Shown piece after piece: positions 1-9,264 of a DNA stretch of 37,051 nucleotides; positions within the stretch are counted from its first letter, which is position 1, and the number at the start of each line of letters is the position of its first letter. The DNA is from an uncultured Bacteroidota bacterium (GTDB lineage Bacteria; Bacteroidota; Rhodothermia; Rhodothermales; UBA10348): assembly GCA_937876355.1 (NCBI GenBank), contig CALFHN010000098.1, forward strand, positions 1 to 37,051, in the 5' to 3' direction. Under the pieces are notes generated by a model. That model ran no database searches and was not told where the DNA came from. It saw only the letters and a list, made by a program, of their open reading frames with translations. A program made the translations under genes and the position numbers.

Positions 1-1534
1 TTCCAAGTAGGTTGACTAAAACTTGTCGAAGCCTCTGGCTATCTCCCACAACCATTTGAGGAAGGTCTTCGTCTATCAAAAACGAGACATCTAGACCCTT
101 TTCGGCAGCCGGTCGTGAAATCAGTGAAATCGAATCTTCAATGCACAAGGACAGATCAAATTCCTCACTCTCCAAGGAAACCGCGCCCGCTTCAATTTTT
201 GAAAAATCCAAAATGTGATTGACCAAACCAAGCAAAGACTCACCGCTAGTCCGAATGACATCCACGACTTCTTTTTGGTCTGTTCTCATCTCTTCGGTGA
301 AAAGAAGGCTTGTCATGCCAATAATGCCGTTGAGTGGAGTCCGAATTTCATGGCTCATGCTGGCTAAAAACTCAGCTTTTCGCTTCGACGCCAATTCCGC
401 ATCCAATTTTGCAGAACCAATGTTCAAAATGGCTAAATCCAGCTGCTGTGTTCTAGATTCTAGTTCGTTTGCATATTGCTGAATAGCTTCTTTCGATTCT
501 TGAAGGTTTTTTTCAGCCACTTTTCTTCGTTGAACCTGGTCAGACACCTCGTCAAAGGCAGACAATAACTCGGCAATATCTCCTGTTTCACCTTCGGACA
601 TTTTTTCGACATCTTCCCCATCTGCAACCCGTCGGACAACATTTCGTAAATTTTCTAGTGGTTTCAATACGCCATGGGCAATTTTCATCGAGTACGCAAT
701 CCCTAAGATGAAAGCGAACATAATCAGGCCAAGAGCAGACCAAAGGTAATTTCTAGCTCTTATTTGTTCTGCGGCGGTGACTTCTTGCAGCGTCCCACCG
801 ATGGCTTCACGGAAATAACTAAGCTGTTCACGAGTCCAGTCGGTCCGCTCCCTCAGAGAAACAAGTTTGTCAAAATTATGCTGATATTCAGAAAGATCTG
901 TAAAAAGTAGAGCCTTGTCGCTCTCGCGGACATCCCCCTTATCCAGCTCTTTCATCATTCGATCAATGCTGAAGTGAAATTCGGTAACAGAATCATCCCG
1001 ACCCCGCAATAGAAATTCCTGTTCTTGTCGTCGAGCTTCGAGATGAGCTACTAATGCTTTTGTTTGGCCGATTTCGTTGAGTTTACTCTCAATTCGAGCT
1101 GAAAGAACCTTTATTTGTCCTTCGATTCCATCATTTTCTCCGAAGCCTTGCTCTTGGAAGATGGCAATCAGATTGTTTATGGAATGCAAGTACATAAGTA
1201 CTTCATTATGAAGCCGTTGGTAGTTCTTTGCTCGAATTCCTTCTTCGACAAGTTTGTCGGCTTGTCGGAGAATCATTTCCGTCTCCTTCGCATCTGACGG
1301 ATCACGGGTGATGATAAAGTCGCGAACGTAAGAATTAGCCAGTAGAATAGTGCGTTCTAGATCGCGGACGTGGTCGCGCTCTTCGGATGCCGAAATCGAC
1401 ATAAATGCAAGCGTCAACACCGTAAATGATACGATGAAGACAATAGTTACCAGCGTAACCGTTTTTCCGTATAGAGATATAAGTTTTGCCATTCCGACTG
1501 GGATATTGAGTACTGGCGAAATACTCGATTCCAT
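1..1534 (-). CDS. Membrane sensor histidine kinase (C-terminus beyond window)
   Basis: Two-component sensor kinase, read from an ATG at 1534 and still open at the window edge, so 511 residues are visible. In order it shows a membrane helix near residues 20-45, an extracytoplasmic region of about 210 residues rich in charged helices (four-helix-bundle-like sensor), a second membrane helix near 260-282, a HAMP-like linker, a coiled coil and a HisKA domain. The H-box reads SHEIRTPLNG, with His395 as the expected phosphoacceptor. The start of the ATPase domain is present (DSQRLRQVLVNLLG, the N-box region), and the window ends inside it. A receiver or Hpt domain may follow outside the window, because this type is often hybrid. 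No cognate response regulator is visible. It lies 84 bases downstream of the acyltransferase gene on the same strand and probably has its own promoter. Confidence 0.9.
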   Translation of the reverse strand, partial: MESSISPVLNIPVGMAKLISLYGKTVTLVTIVFIVSFTVLTLAFMSISASEERDHVRDLERTILLANSYVRDFIITRDPSDAKETEMILRQADKLVEEGIRAKNYQRLHNEVLMYLHSINNLIAIFQEQGFGENDGIEGQIKVLSARIESKLNEIGQTKALVAHLEARRQEQEFLLRGRDDSVTEFHFSIDRMMKELDKGDVRESDKALLFTDLSEYQHNFDKLVSLRERTDWTREQLSYFREAIGGTLQEVTAAEQIRARNYLWSALGLIMFAFILGIAYSMKIAHGVLKPLENLRNVVRRVADGEDVEKMSEGETGDIAELLSAFDEVSDQVQRRKVAEKNLQESKEAIQQYANELESRTQQLDLAILNIGSAKLDAELASKRKAEFLASMSHEIRTPLNGIIGMTSLLFTEEMRTDQKEVVDVIRTSGESLLGLVNHILDFSKIEAGAVSLESEEFDLSLCIEDSISLISRPAAEKGLDVSFLIDEDLPQMVVGDSQRLRQVLVNLLG

Positions 1535-1618
1535 TAAATAATCGGCAAAACAAACTCCAAATTAAGCGATCAGAGTATAAAACGACCAGAATCGAAATCA
1601 AGTCTTCAAAAGCACCGA

Positions 1619-2215
1619 CTAAAACAGCTCCGGATGCTTGGCAGTAAATGAATTGTAATGGACTTTTAATGCGGACACATCGGCTTCAAAATCATCCGAA
1701 ACCTCGTAAAGTGGACCAAAATGCATCGTTTTTCGTCCGAAATCCACACCTACTAATAAAAGCGGTACACCCGCCGCCCGTGCAATCCGGTGAAACCCAG
1801 GTTTCCACTCGGCCACTTTTGACCGGGTCCCTTCTGGAGACAAACCAAAAATAAACGCTTCGTTTTCCTTAAATCCATTCAAAACATCACGAAATAATGC
1901 CCCCGGGCTCGACCGATTGACAGGGATTCCTCCGAAATGTCGTAGCCAAGTTCCAAAAGGGCCCACAAAAATGGTGTGTTTTCCTATCCATCTCACCTTC
2001 AGGCCGAGCGTAAAGAGACACAATACACCCATTACAAAATCCCAGTTTGACGTGTGCGGACCTGCAATCATGACCATTTTGGGCTCATCGGGGATCGAAC
2101 CAGTAATTCTCCACCCCATTAGGCCGAGAACTGCAGCAAATATCCGTTGAGACAGCCGCCCTCCACGACGTGGAATGCGCGAGCCTATCGGAATAACGTC
2201 TATCAATTCACTCAT
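1619..2215 (-). CDS. 1-acylglycerol-3-phosphate acyltransferase-like protein (PlsC family)
   Basis: Predicted membrane-associated acyltransferase of 198 residues. The catalytic motif of the family, HxxxxD, is visible as HTSNWD, and the second conserved block appears as PEGTR. These are the acyl-acceptor and phosphate-binding motifs of lysophosphatidate-type acyltransferases, so a role in phospholipid or related acyl transfer is likely, but the substrate cannot be read from the sequence. I chose the ATG at 2215 because it overlaps the coaE stop in an ATGA arrangement typical of translational coupling. An upstream ATG at 2236 would add seven residues and overlap coaE by 25 bases. The protein is shorter than typical PlsC (about 240 residues) and resembles the compact glycerol acyltransferase-like branch. 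Confidence 0.85.
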   Translation of the reverse strand: MSELIDVIPIGSRIPRRGGRLSQRIFAAVLGLMGWRITGSIPDEPKMVMIAGPHTSNWDFVMGVLCLFTLGLKVRWIGKHTIFVGPFGTWLRHFGGIPVNRSSPGALFRDVLNGFKENEAFIFGLSPEGTRSKVAEWKPGFHRIARAAGVPLLLVGVDFGRKTMHFGPLYEVSDDFEADVSALKVHYNSFTAKHPELF

Positions 2216-2808
2216 TTGACGACAAGAGTCTTCCAAAATGTTTCGGCTTCTTCAGCCAAATCGCTTTCAGATCCATTATTGTAAATCACACAGGTGGCTC
2301 CGGCAGCATACTCCTCATCTGTTGGTTGAGCCGTGATCCTGGCCTCAACTTGCTCCTTTGTTAAACGACTTCGCTCGATCACGCGATTTACCCGTATTTC
2401 CTTGTCTGCCACCACACTAACGATCAAGTCAAGATCTTTCCGAGCAATACTATTGGGCAAGATCGCAGCTTCCCGGATGAAGGCAGGTAATCCCCTTTTT
2501 TCTGCCTTATTAGATTGTTCTAAAAAGGCTCTTTGGACGACAGGATGAACAATTTCACCGATCGTGTCAAGTACGTTCTGATTTGAAAACGCCAATTCTG
2601 AAATGAATGCACGATTGAGCTTTCCATCTGGCAAAAACGTTTTAGCCCCCATTAGGCTGACTAGCTGTTTTTTAACACCTTCCTCTGACTCCATAATTCG
2701 CGTGGCCTCGGAATCTGCATTGAAAATTTCCGCCCCATAACGCCCCATAAACGTACAAAACGTCGATTTACCGCTGCCGATACCACCTGTTACACCGATT
2801 CGCTTCAT
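2212..2808 (-). CDS. coaE: Dephospho-CoA kinase
   Basis: Last enzyme of coenzyme A synthesis: ATP-dependent phosphorylation of the 3'-hydroxyl of dephospho-CoA, in the cytoplasm. The 198 residues match the usual length. The N-terminus carries a P-loop (GVTGGIGSGKST, residues 5-16), followed by the conserved NAD segment near residue 35 and the REAAIL stretch in the lid/core region. It begins 11 bases after the 666-residue outer-membrane-like gene and overlaps the acyltransferase by four bases, so the three are probably co-transcribed. No truncation or unusual residue is apparent. Confidence 0.96.
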   Translation of the reverse strand: MKRIGVTGGIGSGKSTFCTFMGRYGAEIFNADSEATRIMESEEGVKKQLVSLMGAKTFLPDGKLNRAFISELAFSNQNVLDTIGEIVHPVVQRAFLEQSNKAEKRGLPAFIREAAILPNSIARKDLDLIVSVVADKEIRVNRVIERSRLTKEQVEARITAQPTDEEYAAGATCVIYNNGSESDLAEEAETFWKTLVVK

Positions 2809-2819
2809 CGTTTACCTGT

Positions 2820-4820
2820 TTACCATGTCCATCTTATGGATACCGAAAGGTTCGGAATTACACTTTTTTGCCCTTTTTTGGCTGCTTTTTTGATCGTTGG
2901 GCCGAGGCCCTCCGGAAGTTCACCATACAATGTATGAGAAACTCTCTGAATCATCGCCCATCCCTCAATACGAAGTATGGCATCAGATCTCATGTACCAA
3001 GAAATGGCCGTGGTAGGGCCGATCTGGTCGATTCTGGTTCGACCCATTCGAGAAATTGAGCTCTCTTCACCAGTCGAGGGCACGATGTACCTGACTGAAG
3101 CCGAGCGGTCAAAATCCGTCCTAATAAAAAATTTAAGGCCAAGTTCAGCCTGGATTTTTGCACCTGTCTGCACCCTTGCCCATCCGCTGTAGGTTTTTAA
3201 CGTGTCAAAAGGAATTTCAGCAAACACTTTATCCAAAAACCGTCCAAGACGCAGGTCAGAATAGCTGCTGTTAATAAAAAAGCGCACCCCGGAAGGCGTG
3301 GCGTGTTCCAACTCGATATCATGCCTTAATTCCCTTGCTGACTGGTCGGTAGGCCTACGTCCCGGAAGAACAAAATCGTCTACGGTGTACGTTGCCCTGA
3401 CCTCGCTGCCTACTTTGATCCTGGTATTCCGGCCGGCTTGCCACTGCACACTGGGACGGTACCGAAGTGATTGTTGAACGTTATTTTCGGCCGACCGGTC
3501 CGACTTGATATAGACGGTGTGAAACCGTGAACCCAAAATTTGAAGGGTCAGGTCCAATCCTTCCCGAATTTGAAAGCGCGAACCAAGTTGGGCATTAAAC
3601 TGAAGCTCGTCTCGATCGTCAGGATTCACTTCGGGAGTGTCATAACGAAGTACATTGGCCGAGCCATCAAATTGAACTTTCCACCACCGATTCACGGACG
3701 TGACCAAAGATTGCTGAATGGAAAAATATCCCCTCTCGTTATCGGCTTGGCGAAGCAAACTCAACTTTTGAGCCGCTTGGACCGCGGGCAAGTCATCTGA
3801 ATTGTCTAAGCGCCGGCGTTCAACTTCTGCGCCTGCCACTGCGGCGATTCGCATTTTGGTATCACGACGTTCATATCGGACTGCCAGCGAAGCTTCTACG
3901 GTGCGCCGATTAAAGTTTGAGTCAAAAAACAGAGCTTCCTCAGGTGCTCTAAGTGTTTGGACGGAGCGCGAATTGGTCGAAACATCCAAGCCTCCAGTAA
4001 TCCAAAGAGGTTTTGCTATTCTAGATTCGACTTCCAGAAACACATTGATCGTATCGCTCCGGGTGGATTCAACCGTCTCAGACCTGCGCCCTCCGGTATC
4101 GTCCCGATTCAAAAAAGAGGCTGCTTGATATGCATCCCTTCGTACGGTTGCCGCCTGAAAATGAGTTCGAATCGATGTGTTTTCAAAAACTCGACGGCCG
4201 GATAGCTCTGTCCGTATCAATTTGCCTATTCGTGGCGAGGTTTGTTCTATCTGAGCTTGACCCGTTGCTTGAACCAGATATCCCGAATAATTTGAAGGTA
4301 ATATTTCAAATTGAATCCCAAAACCGGGGCCAATATCCGTCCGTATTGGCGCCGAGGCAGCATTTTGGCCAAATCCAGGTCTAGAATCGATGGCCAGTCC
4401 GACTGCCGGTTCAATCCAAAATGAATTTTCTCGCAGGTATCGAAAACCTACCCAAGTGTCCTCTCTAAATACGCGGCTGAGGCTAAACCAATCCGCCCGT
4501 CCGGACACCACTACATCGATGGATTTGACTCCTATCGGCCTCTGAGCCCTAAACCGAAGTCTGTCTTCGTCCCTAAACGAAAGCTGATCATTAAATAATA
4601 GAAAGGCATCTGATCGAAAATTGTTTTGCGCGCTCAATTGCCAACTCCCAACTGGAAGGGCCACTCGAGCCTCGGAGGTCCACAAATACCGATTGATATC
4701 CCGTTCAAAACCAACGTCCAAACTATTTTGGGCTTGCACCTGACCGGCGAGGACTACTCCCAAGACTAGGTAGCCAGCTACTACCCAGAACCAGCTAAAA
4801 CAGGCTAGTCGGCCACTCAT
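2820..4820 (-). CDS. Hypothetical outer-membrane beta-barrel-like protein, 666 aa
   Basis: I do not recognise a named family. The N-terminus is a clear signal peptide: a hydrophobic stretch ending in AGQVQAQ near residue 30. The mature part is rich in alternating polar/hydrophobic segments with many aromatic and arginine residues, and the chain ends in IRWTW, an aromatic C-terminus typical of outer-membrane barrels recognised by the BAM machinery. A large beta-barrel in the outer membrane is therefore the best inference. It lies 44 bases after the HIT gene and 11 bases before coaE, so it appears to be part of that operon, although its partners there are housekeeping enzymes. No repeats or catalytic motifs are visible. 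Confidence 0.75.
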   Translation of the reverse strand: MSGRLACFSWFWVVAGYLVLGVVLAGQVQAQNSLDVGFERDINRYLWTSEARVALPVGSWQLSAQNNFRSDAFLLFNDQLSFRDEDRLRFRAQRPIGVKSIDVVVSGRADWFSLSRVFREDTWVGFRYLRENSFWIEPAVGLAIDSRPGFGQNAASAPIRTDIGPGFGIQFEILPSNYSGYLVQATGQAQIEQTSPRIGKLIRTELSGRRVFENTSIRTHFQAATVRRDAYQAASFLNRDDTGGRRSETVESTRSDTINVFLEVESRIAKPLWITGGLDVSTNSRSVQTLRAPEEALFFDSNFNRRTVEASLAVRYERRDTKMRIAAVAGAEVERRRLDNSDDLPAVQAAQKLSLLRQADNERGYFSIQQSLVTSVNRWWKVQFDGSANVLRYDTPEVNPDDRDELQFNAQLGSRFQIREGLDLTLQILGSRFHTVYIKSDRSAENNVQQSLRYRPSVQWQAGRNTRIKVGSEVRATYTVDDFVLPGRRPTDQSARELRHDIELEHATPSGVRFFINSSYSDLRLGRFLDKVFAEIPFDTLKTYSGWARVQTGAKIQAELGLKFFIRTDFDRSASVRYIVPSTGEESSISRMGRTRIDQIGPTTAISWYMRSDAILRIEGWAMIQRVSHTLYGELPEGLGPTIKKAAKKGQKSVIPNLSVSIRWTW

Positions 4821-4864
4821 TCGGTATGCCCCATCTTTGAATCAGAGGAAGACTGTTCCATGGT

Positions 4865-5227
<363 letters not shown>

Positions 5228-5381
5228 CTATTCAGCCGCCAATTTTGTGGTTCTTGTGCCATGAATATAGGATCTAGAAAGAGCAAACTCCCATCTTGAC
5301 CATTGGAACGATTAGGGATCTTGTCCGGTAGTACTAATCCCGTTTGAAATTGGCCCTTCTCCATTCATAAGTTGGTTCGTG

Positions 5382-5798
5382 ATGCCAGTCGTATTCATAA
5401 CTCGAAAAGCCCACTTTAACGCCGCCCACAGACTGCATAATCCAGCAAAGTCGGACGAATGGAATCGGAATACGTATGGTAAATGTAATTCCCCCAACTG
5501 GCATGGCCACAATTATCAAATTGAGGTCACGGTGGCAGGAGAACCAAATCCTGAGACCGGATACGTGATGGACCTGGCGGATCTACACCAGATTATCCTA
5601 GAACGAATTATCGACCCGTGCGATCATTCCAACCTCAATTTGGATGTTGATTTTTTAGCGGGTGTCATCCCCTCTTCCGAAAATTTAGTAGTTGCCTTTT
5701 GGAATCAGATCGAGCCTCACATCGAGGGGGCCAGATTGGAGTCGATAAAATTATTTGAAACAGCGCGTAACGTTGTAGAGTACCGCGGCAACCAATAG
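5382..5798 (+). CDS. 6-pyruvoyl-tetrahydropterin synthase-type enzyme (PTPS/QueD superfamily)
   Basis: Zinc enzyme acting on 7,8-dihydroneopterin triphosphate, the product of GTP cyclohydrolase I encoded 21 bases downstream. With the ATG at 5382 the protein has 138 residues. Zinc ligands are His16 (HFNAAH), His41 and His43 (HGHNY). Cys35 is the expected catalytic cysteine, followed by a CDHSNLN block carrying the other catalytic Asp/His and an ETARNVVEY C-terminus that should hold the pterin-binding glutamate. The spacing C-N-S-P-N-W-H-G-H is CxxxxxHGH, the motif described for PTPS-II enzymes. QueD of queuosine synthesis has CxxxHGH. Biopterin-type chemistry is thus favoured by motif, but not proven. 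A GTG immediately before the ATG is an alternative start. Confidence 0.9.
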   Translation: MPVVFITRKAHFNAAHRLHNPAKSDEWNRNTYGKCNSPNWHGHNYQIEVTVAGEPNPETGYVMDLADLHQIILERIIDPCDHSNLNLDVDFLAGVIPSSENLVVAFWNQIEPHIEGARLESIKLFETARNVVEYRGNQ

Positions 5799-5819
5799 GA
5801 CCCAGATCAAACTAGTCTC

Positions 5820-6425
5820 ATGGAAAACAACAAACTTTTTAGCAGCGAACTCACCTACAACGCCGATGCCGTTGAGGCGTTAAGCAGCTCTGTGGTTACT
5901 ACTCTGAATGTTATCGGCGAGGACCCCGAAAGGGAAGGCCTCCTCAAAACTCCAGACCGAGTTGCAAAGTCGATGTTGTTTCTAACTCAAGGATACAGTC
6001 AGGATGCCGGGGAAATCTTGCGTAGCGCCATATTCGAGAAATCGTATGACGAGATGATCTTGGTTAAGGACATTGAGCTCTATAGCATGTGCGAACACCA
6101 CATGGTTCCTTTTTTTGGAAAAGCCCACGTCGCCTACATCCCAAATGGTCGGATTGTAGGGCTTTCTAAAATCCCACGGGTGGTCGATGTTTTTTCGCGT
6201 CGATTACAGGTGCAAGAACGTTTGACGCTTCAAATCCGAGACGCCATTGAAGACGCTCTCAAGCCTCAAGGGGTTGCCGTGGTCATTGAGGCTACTCACC
6301 TTTGTATGGTCATGCGTGGGGTCCAAAAACAGAATTCTATCACGACGACCAGTGCGATGTCTGGTCCGTTCATGGATAATGCGCACACCCGTTCGGAGTT
6401 TATGCGACTCATAAGTTGCCACTAA
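5820..6425 (+). CDS. folE: GTP cyclohydrolase I
   Basis: Converts GTP to 7,8-dihydroneopterin triphosphate, the entry step for folate, biopterin-type pterins and queuosine. It has 201 residues, the usual length. Zinc ligands are visible as Cys91 and His94 in MCEHH and Cys162 in HLCM. The active-site strand [11 protein letters not shown] and the signature [18 protein letters not shown] are intact. It follows the PTPS-type gene by 21 bases on the same strand, which strongly suggests one operon that channels the product to the neighbour. No riboswitch-like leader is evident upstream of the pair. Confidence 0.97.
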   Translation: MENNKLFSSELTYNADAVEALSSSVVTTLNVIGEDPEREGLLKTPDRVAKSMLFLTQGYSQDAGEILRSAIFEKSYDEMILVKDIELYSMCEHHMVPFFGKAHVAYIPNGRIVGLSKIPRVVDVFSRRLQVQERLTLQIRDAIEDALKPQGVAVVIEATHLCMVMRGVQKQNSITTTSAMSGPFMDNAHTRSEFMRLISCH

Positions 6426-6476
6426 GCAGCGCAGTAGAGGGATATTTGCAGCTGCCTACACCGTGAGAGATAGGTC

Positions 6477-7040
6477 CTAGTTTAGACTTGGATGTTCAGG
6501 GTAGTTGGCCAAAATGGCGTATGAGCCCCCTAATTGTTTGAGTGTTTGTCTCCAGACCGTACTCTCGGCAGTATCGAACACGGTGTCTTCGTCGGCTGTT
6601 GCCAAAATCCAACCTCCTTGTTCGACCTCCTCGGCAAGTTGTCCTGAAGTCCATCCTGTGTAGCCCAAGAAAAACCGGATATCGTTAGGGTCAATGGAGC
6701 CTAGTTGAATTCCTTTTTTAACCTGTTCAAAATCCCCTCCCCAGTAGACACTCTCTTGCACCTCAATGCCCCCAATAATTTGTTCGGGAAGTCTGTGAAT
6801 AAAGTGAAGCGTCTCCGGCTGCACCGGCCCACCACATCCAATTTCTTCTCCAAAGCCAGGAAGGTCGTCAAAGACTTGCTCCATCACCAGGGCCAGCGAT
6901 CGGTTCAATATCAAACCAAAGCTCCCGGTATCTGAATGTTCACAAAGCAATACCACTGCCCTACGAAAATTAATATCCGATTGCATGGGAGGCGAAATAA
7001 GTAGTGCGCCTGCTTTTAACTTCGCTTTATCTTTTATCAT
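6477..7040 (-). CDS. yqgE: YqgE/AlgH family protein (DUF179)
   Basis: The protein has 187 residues, the family's normal length. It opens with the family hallmark LKAGALLISPP followed by FRRAVVLLCEH and GLILNR, then GGPVQPETLHFIH and the FLGYTGWTSGQLAEE block. The family is widespread and its biochemical role is unsettled; AlgH in Pseudomonas affects alginate regulation. It converges with folE across a 51-base gap and lies 56 bases downstream of the unknown gene on the same strand. All conserved blocks are present, so it is likely functional. Confidence 0.95.
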   Translation of the reverse strand: MIKDKAKLKAGALLISPPMQSDINFRRAVVLLCEHSDTGSFGLILNRSLALVMEQVFDDLPGFGEEIGCGGPVQPETLHFIHRLPEQIIGGIEVQESVYWGGDFEQVKKGIQLGSIDPNDIRFFLGYTGWTSGQLAEEVEQGGWILATADEDTVFDTAESTVWRQTLKQLGGSYAILANYPEHPSLN

Positions 7041-7096
7041 CTCGTTTGCCCCTGGGCGAATTGAGCGGACTTTTGTCCGGCCTTAATCCCGTTTAA

Positions 7097-7534
7097 CTAT
7101 TTGGATAACCGTTCTGCAAATTCCTTTTGCAATGCGCGGCGTGCACCCACCCACCAGTCTGGGCTTCTCGTTATGGTGACAATGGTAACATCGGAAAAAT
7201 GCGGAATCAATTCAATAATTTGTGGGGCAATTAATTGCCACTTGCCTTCAACCACCAAAATGGCTAACTCTTCTGATTTTTTGGTCGTCCAGCGCCACTT
7301 ATGTCGTAGGGCCTCTGCTTTTTTCCAATAATTGTGCTCGTCCCAAGCACCCGCACTGCTTTCAATGGTTTCCCCGATACCCCGTAAACTAAACACCAAA
7401 AAGGCAGCCATATCCTTAGCTTCATCATCAAATGTGCTCTTTTGGGCTAACAATCGGATGACTTCCGCGCACGATCTCCGGTGTGCGTTTCGTGTTTTTG
7501 CAGGCGTGTCGCCAGTTCGAACAATTCTGCTCAT
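7097..7534 (-). CDS. Conserved-looking hypothetical protein, 145 aa
   Basis: I cannot name the family. The protein is soluble, with no signal peptide or membrane helix. It is rich in Trp and charged residues, starts MSRIVRTGDTPAKTRNAHRRSC and has a helical middle part (ELAILVVEGKWQLIAPQIIELIP). I chose the ATG at 7534 because the longer frame begins with a weak TTG at 7561. It shares the strand with yqgE and precedes it by 56 bases, so the two may be co-transcribed. Its coding character (no repeats, balanced composition) supports a real gene, but there is no functional clue. Confidence 0.7.
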   Translation of the reverse strand: MSRIVRTGDTPAKTRNAHRRSCAEVIRLLAQKSTFDDEAKDMAAFLVFSLRGIGETIESSAGAWDEHNYWKKAEALRHKWRWTTKKSEELAILVVEGKWQLIAPQIIELIPHFSDVTIVTITRSPDWWVGARRALQKEFAERLSK

Positions 7535-7811
7535 TATGCTTTTTTCCGTTATTAAGATCAATGCTGAGGGAAAATAAAATCAGAAGCCGCAAACTAAGGG
7601 TATTTTTAAAGGACCGTATCAGAATTTTTAGCCAGAGCGCAACAACTTGGTCGCGTTTTACGTGAAGTAGCACACATCGCTAGGGCACTTTGCCATCACA
7701 CATGTAGAAAATGACTGACGCCAACTCAACAGAAACGAGATCCTCCATTGACACATTGATGTCTCCGCGTGGATCAAATACTTCAACTTCGCCATCCGCA
7801 TCGGGAAGGGG

Positions 7812-7817
7812 AGGAGG
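7812..7817 (+). promoter_or_regulatory. Strong Shine-Dalgarno that sets the adaptor start
   Basis: AGGAGG lies seven bases before the ATG at 7825. It falls inside a longer possible reading frame that starts at 7711, whose first 38 codons encode a Ser/Thr/Gly-rich stretch unlike the rest. The site supports initiation at 7825. Confidence 0.75.
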
Positions 7818-7824
7818 GGAAGGA

Positions 7825-9081
7825 ATGGATCGTAAGATTCAAAAAAAGACGTGGACGGCGCAACGGATCTCCATGATCGGGGCCGCAATCGTGTTCCTGT
7901 TGCTGGTAGCGTGGGGTATCAATTCGACATCAGGCGGTCGAAAACTTAATGTTGACCTTGAACGAGTCACTATTTCTGATGTAGCTTTTACCGCGTTTCA
8001 GGAAAATATTCCCGCGACGGGAAATGTCGAGCCTCGCACGTCGGTTTTTCTTGACGCTGTCGAAGGTGGGCGAATAGAAGAAATTTTTGTATTGGAAGGA
8101 GAAACGGTCGAAAAAGATCAGCCTTTACTTCGACTCTCCAATAATTCCTTGCAGCTCAGCTTATTACAGACTGAAACGCAGCGTATCGAGCAGCATAACC
8201 GACTGGAGGACAGCCGATTCCGGGTTGACCAGCAGAATCTAAATATGCGTCAGCAGATCACGGACATGGACTACAATATCCGTCGATTGAAACGAGACGT
8301 AGATAGATTGAAACCTTTGTATGACCAAAAAATGGTTTCTGTTGCCGAATACGAACGCACCTCAGATGAATATGAATACACGCTGAATCGGCGCAATTTG
8401 ACACGTGCTTCCTACAGATCGGATAGCCTGCGTCAACGTATTCAGATTGACCAAATGGAAGATGCCGTCGGGCGCATGGAAGCCAACTTTGAAATTATTA
8501 ACGAACGGCTTGCCAATCTTACCCTTAAGGCTCCCGTTGCTGGGCAATTGTCACAGTTCAATGCGGAACTAGGTGAATTGAAAAACTCTGGATTTCGTTT
8601 TGGCCAAATTGACGTTCTGGACGGCGTAAAGGTTCGGGCTGGAATTGATGAGTTTCATATCAGCAAAGTGAAACGCGGACAGCGGGCTGTTACCACAGGA
8701 ATTGCCGGCACGGAATACGAAATGGTTGTTCGGCGCGTTTATCCTGAAGTAGCACAAAGTCGTTTTGAAATCGACCTTGATTTTGTGGGCGGTGACCCTA
8801 CGTCGATTCGTCGCGGTCAGACCGTTCGTTTCCGTTTGGAAATGAGCGATCCGTCAGACGCAACCGTAGTACCTCTTGGTGGCTTTTTTCAAGCAACCGG
8901 TGGTAATTGGATCTACGTAGTGGATCCTTCCGGCGATTTTGCTTCTAAGAGGACCATTAAATTAGGCCGCAAAAATTTGGAGGTTTATGAAGTACTCGAA
9001 GGACTAAGTGCTGGAGAGCGCGTCGTGACCTCATCATACGATACGTTCGGAGATGCCGACCGGCTCGTATTTAAAAAATGA
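7825..9081 (+). CDS. Efflux periplasmic adaptor subunit (HlyD/MacA type)
   Basis: Periplasmic membrane-fusion protein that would link an inner-membrane ABC permease to an outer-membrane channel. From the ATG at 7825 it has 418 residues. A cytoplasmic basic start (MDRKIQKKTW) is followed by one membrane helix (about residues 16-33), then a lipoyl/barrel-sandwich half (GGRIEEIFVLEGETVEKDQPLL). A long alpha-helical hairpin with many Gln, Arg and Asp residues follows, then the second lipoyl half (LTLKAPVAGQL), beta-barrel strands and a C-terminal membrane-proximal domain. The next gene on the strand is a MacB/LolD-type ATPase, but no permease follows. A large FtsX-type permease lies about 7.7 kb further on. 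The 18-bp repeat array begins on its stop codon. A start at 7711 is possible but less likely. Confidence 0.9.
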   Translation: MDRKIQKKTWTAQRISMIGAAIVFLLLVAWGINSTSGGRKLNVDLERVTISDVAFTAFQENIPATGNVEPRTSVFLDAVEGGRIEEIFVLEGETVEKDQPLLRLSNNSLQLSLLQTETQRIEQHNRLEDSRFRVDQQNLNMRQQITDMDYNIRRLKRDVDRLKPLYDQKMVSVAEYERTSDEYEYTLNRRNLTRASYRSDSLRQRIQIDQMEDAVGRMEANFEIINERLANLTLKAPVAGQLSQFNAELGELKNSGFRFGQIDVLDGVKVRAGIDEFHISKVKRGQRAVTTGIAGTEYEMVVRRVYPEVAQSRFEIDLDFVGGDPTSIRRGQTVRFRLEMSDPSDATVVPLGGFFQATGGNWIYVVDPSGDFASKRTIKLGRKNLEVYEVLEGLSAGERVVTSSYDTFGDADRLVFKK

Positions 9082-9167
9082 TGCCAACCTAGTTAATGAT
9101 GCCAACCTAGTTAACTATGCCAACCTAGCTAATTATGCCAACCTAGTTAACTATGCCAACCTTGTAA
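9078..9167. repeat. Five tandem copies of an 18-bp repeat
   Basis: Units at 9078, 9096, 9114, 9132 and 9150, with consensus close to ATGATGCCAACCTAGTTA. Copies 1 and 2 are identical; copies 3-5 differ at one to four positions. The first unit overlaps the adaptor stop codon. Every unit contains CCAACC and most contain an in-frame ATG-CCA-ACC-TAG. There are no spacers, so it is not a CRISPR array. Confidence 0.95.
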
Positions 9168-9220
9168 CCCTTGGAGGTGTCTATTCGATATAGATACCAT
9201 TAGGGTCCAGATCAAAACCT

Positions 9221-9240
9221 TTATCCATTATCCATTATCC
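9221..9240. repeat. Short 7-bp tandem repeat (TTATCCA, nearly 3 copies)
   Basis: TTATCCA occurs twice in full, followed by TTATCC, ending 24 bases before the ATPase start codon. It lies in the leader of that gene. Slippage here could change the spacing of upstream signals, but no promoter is clearly recognisable. Confidence 0.85.
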
Positions 9241-9264
9241 TGGAAGACCAAAAAGAACACTGAC

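Noticed and set aside
3802-4128. 108-codon plus-strand frame opposite the outer-membrane-like gene
   Set aside because: Arg/Ser-rich shadow of the 666-residue gene; no initiation signal or domain.
7711-7824. N-terminal extension of the efflux adaptor
   Set aside because: The 38 codons are Ser/Thr/Gly-rich and unlike the family, and a strong AGGAGG sits just before the ATG at 7825.
9078-9167. CRISPR-like array
   Set aside because: The 18-bp units are directly adjacent without spacers, and no cas genes are present.
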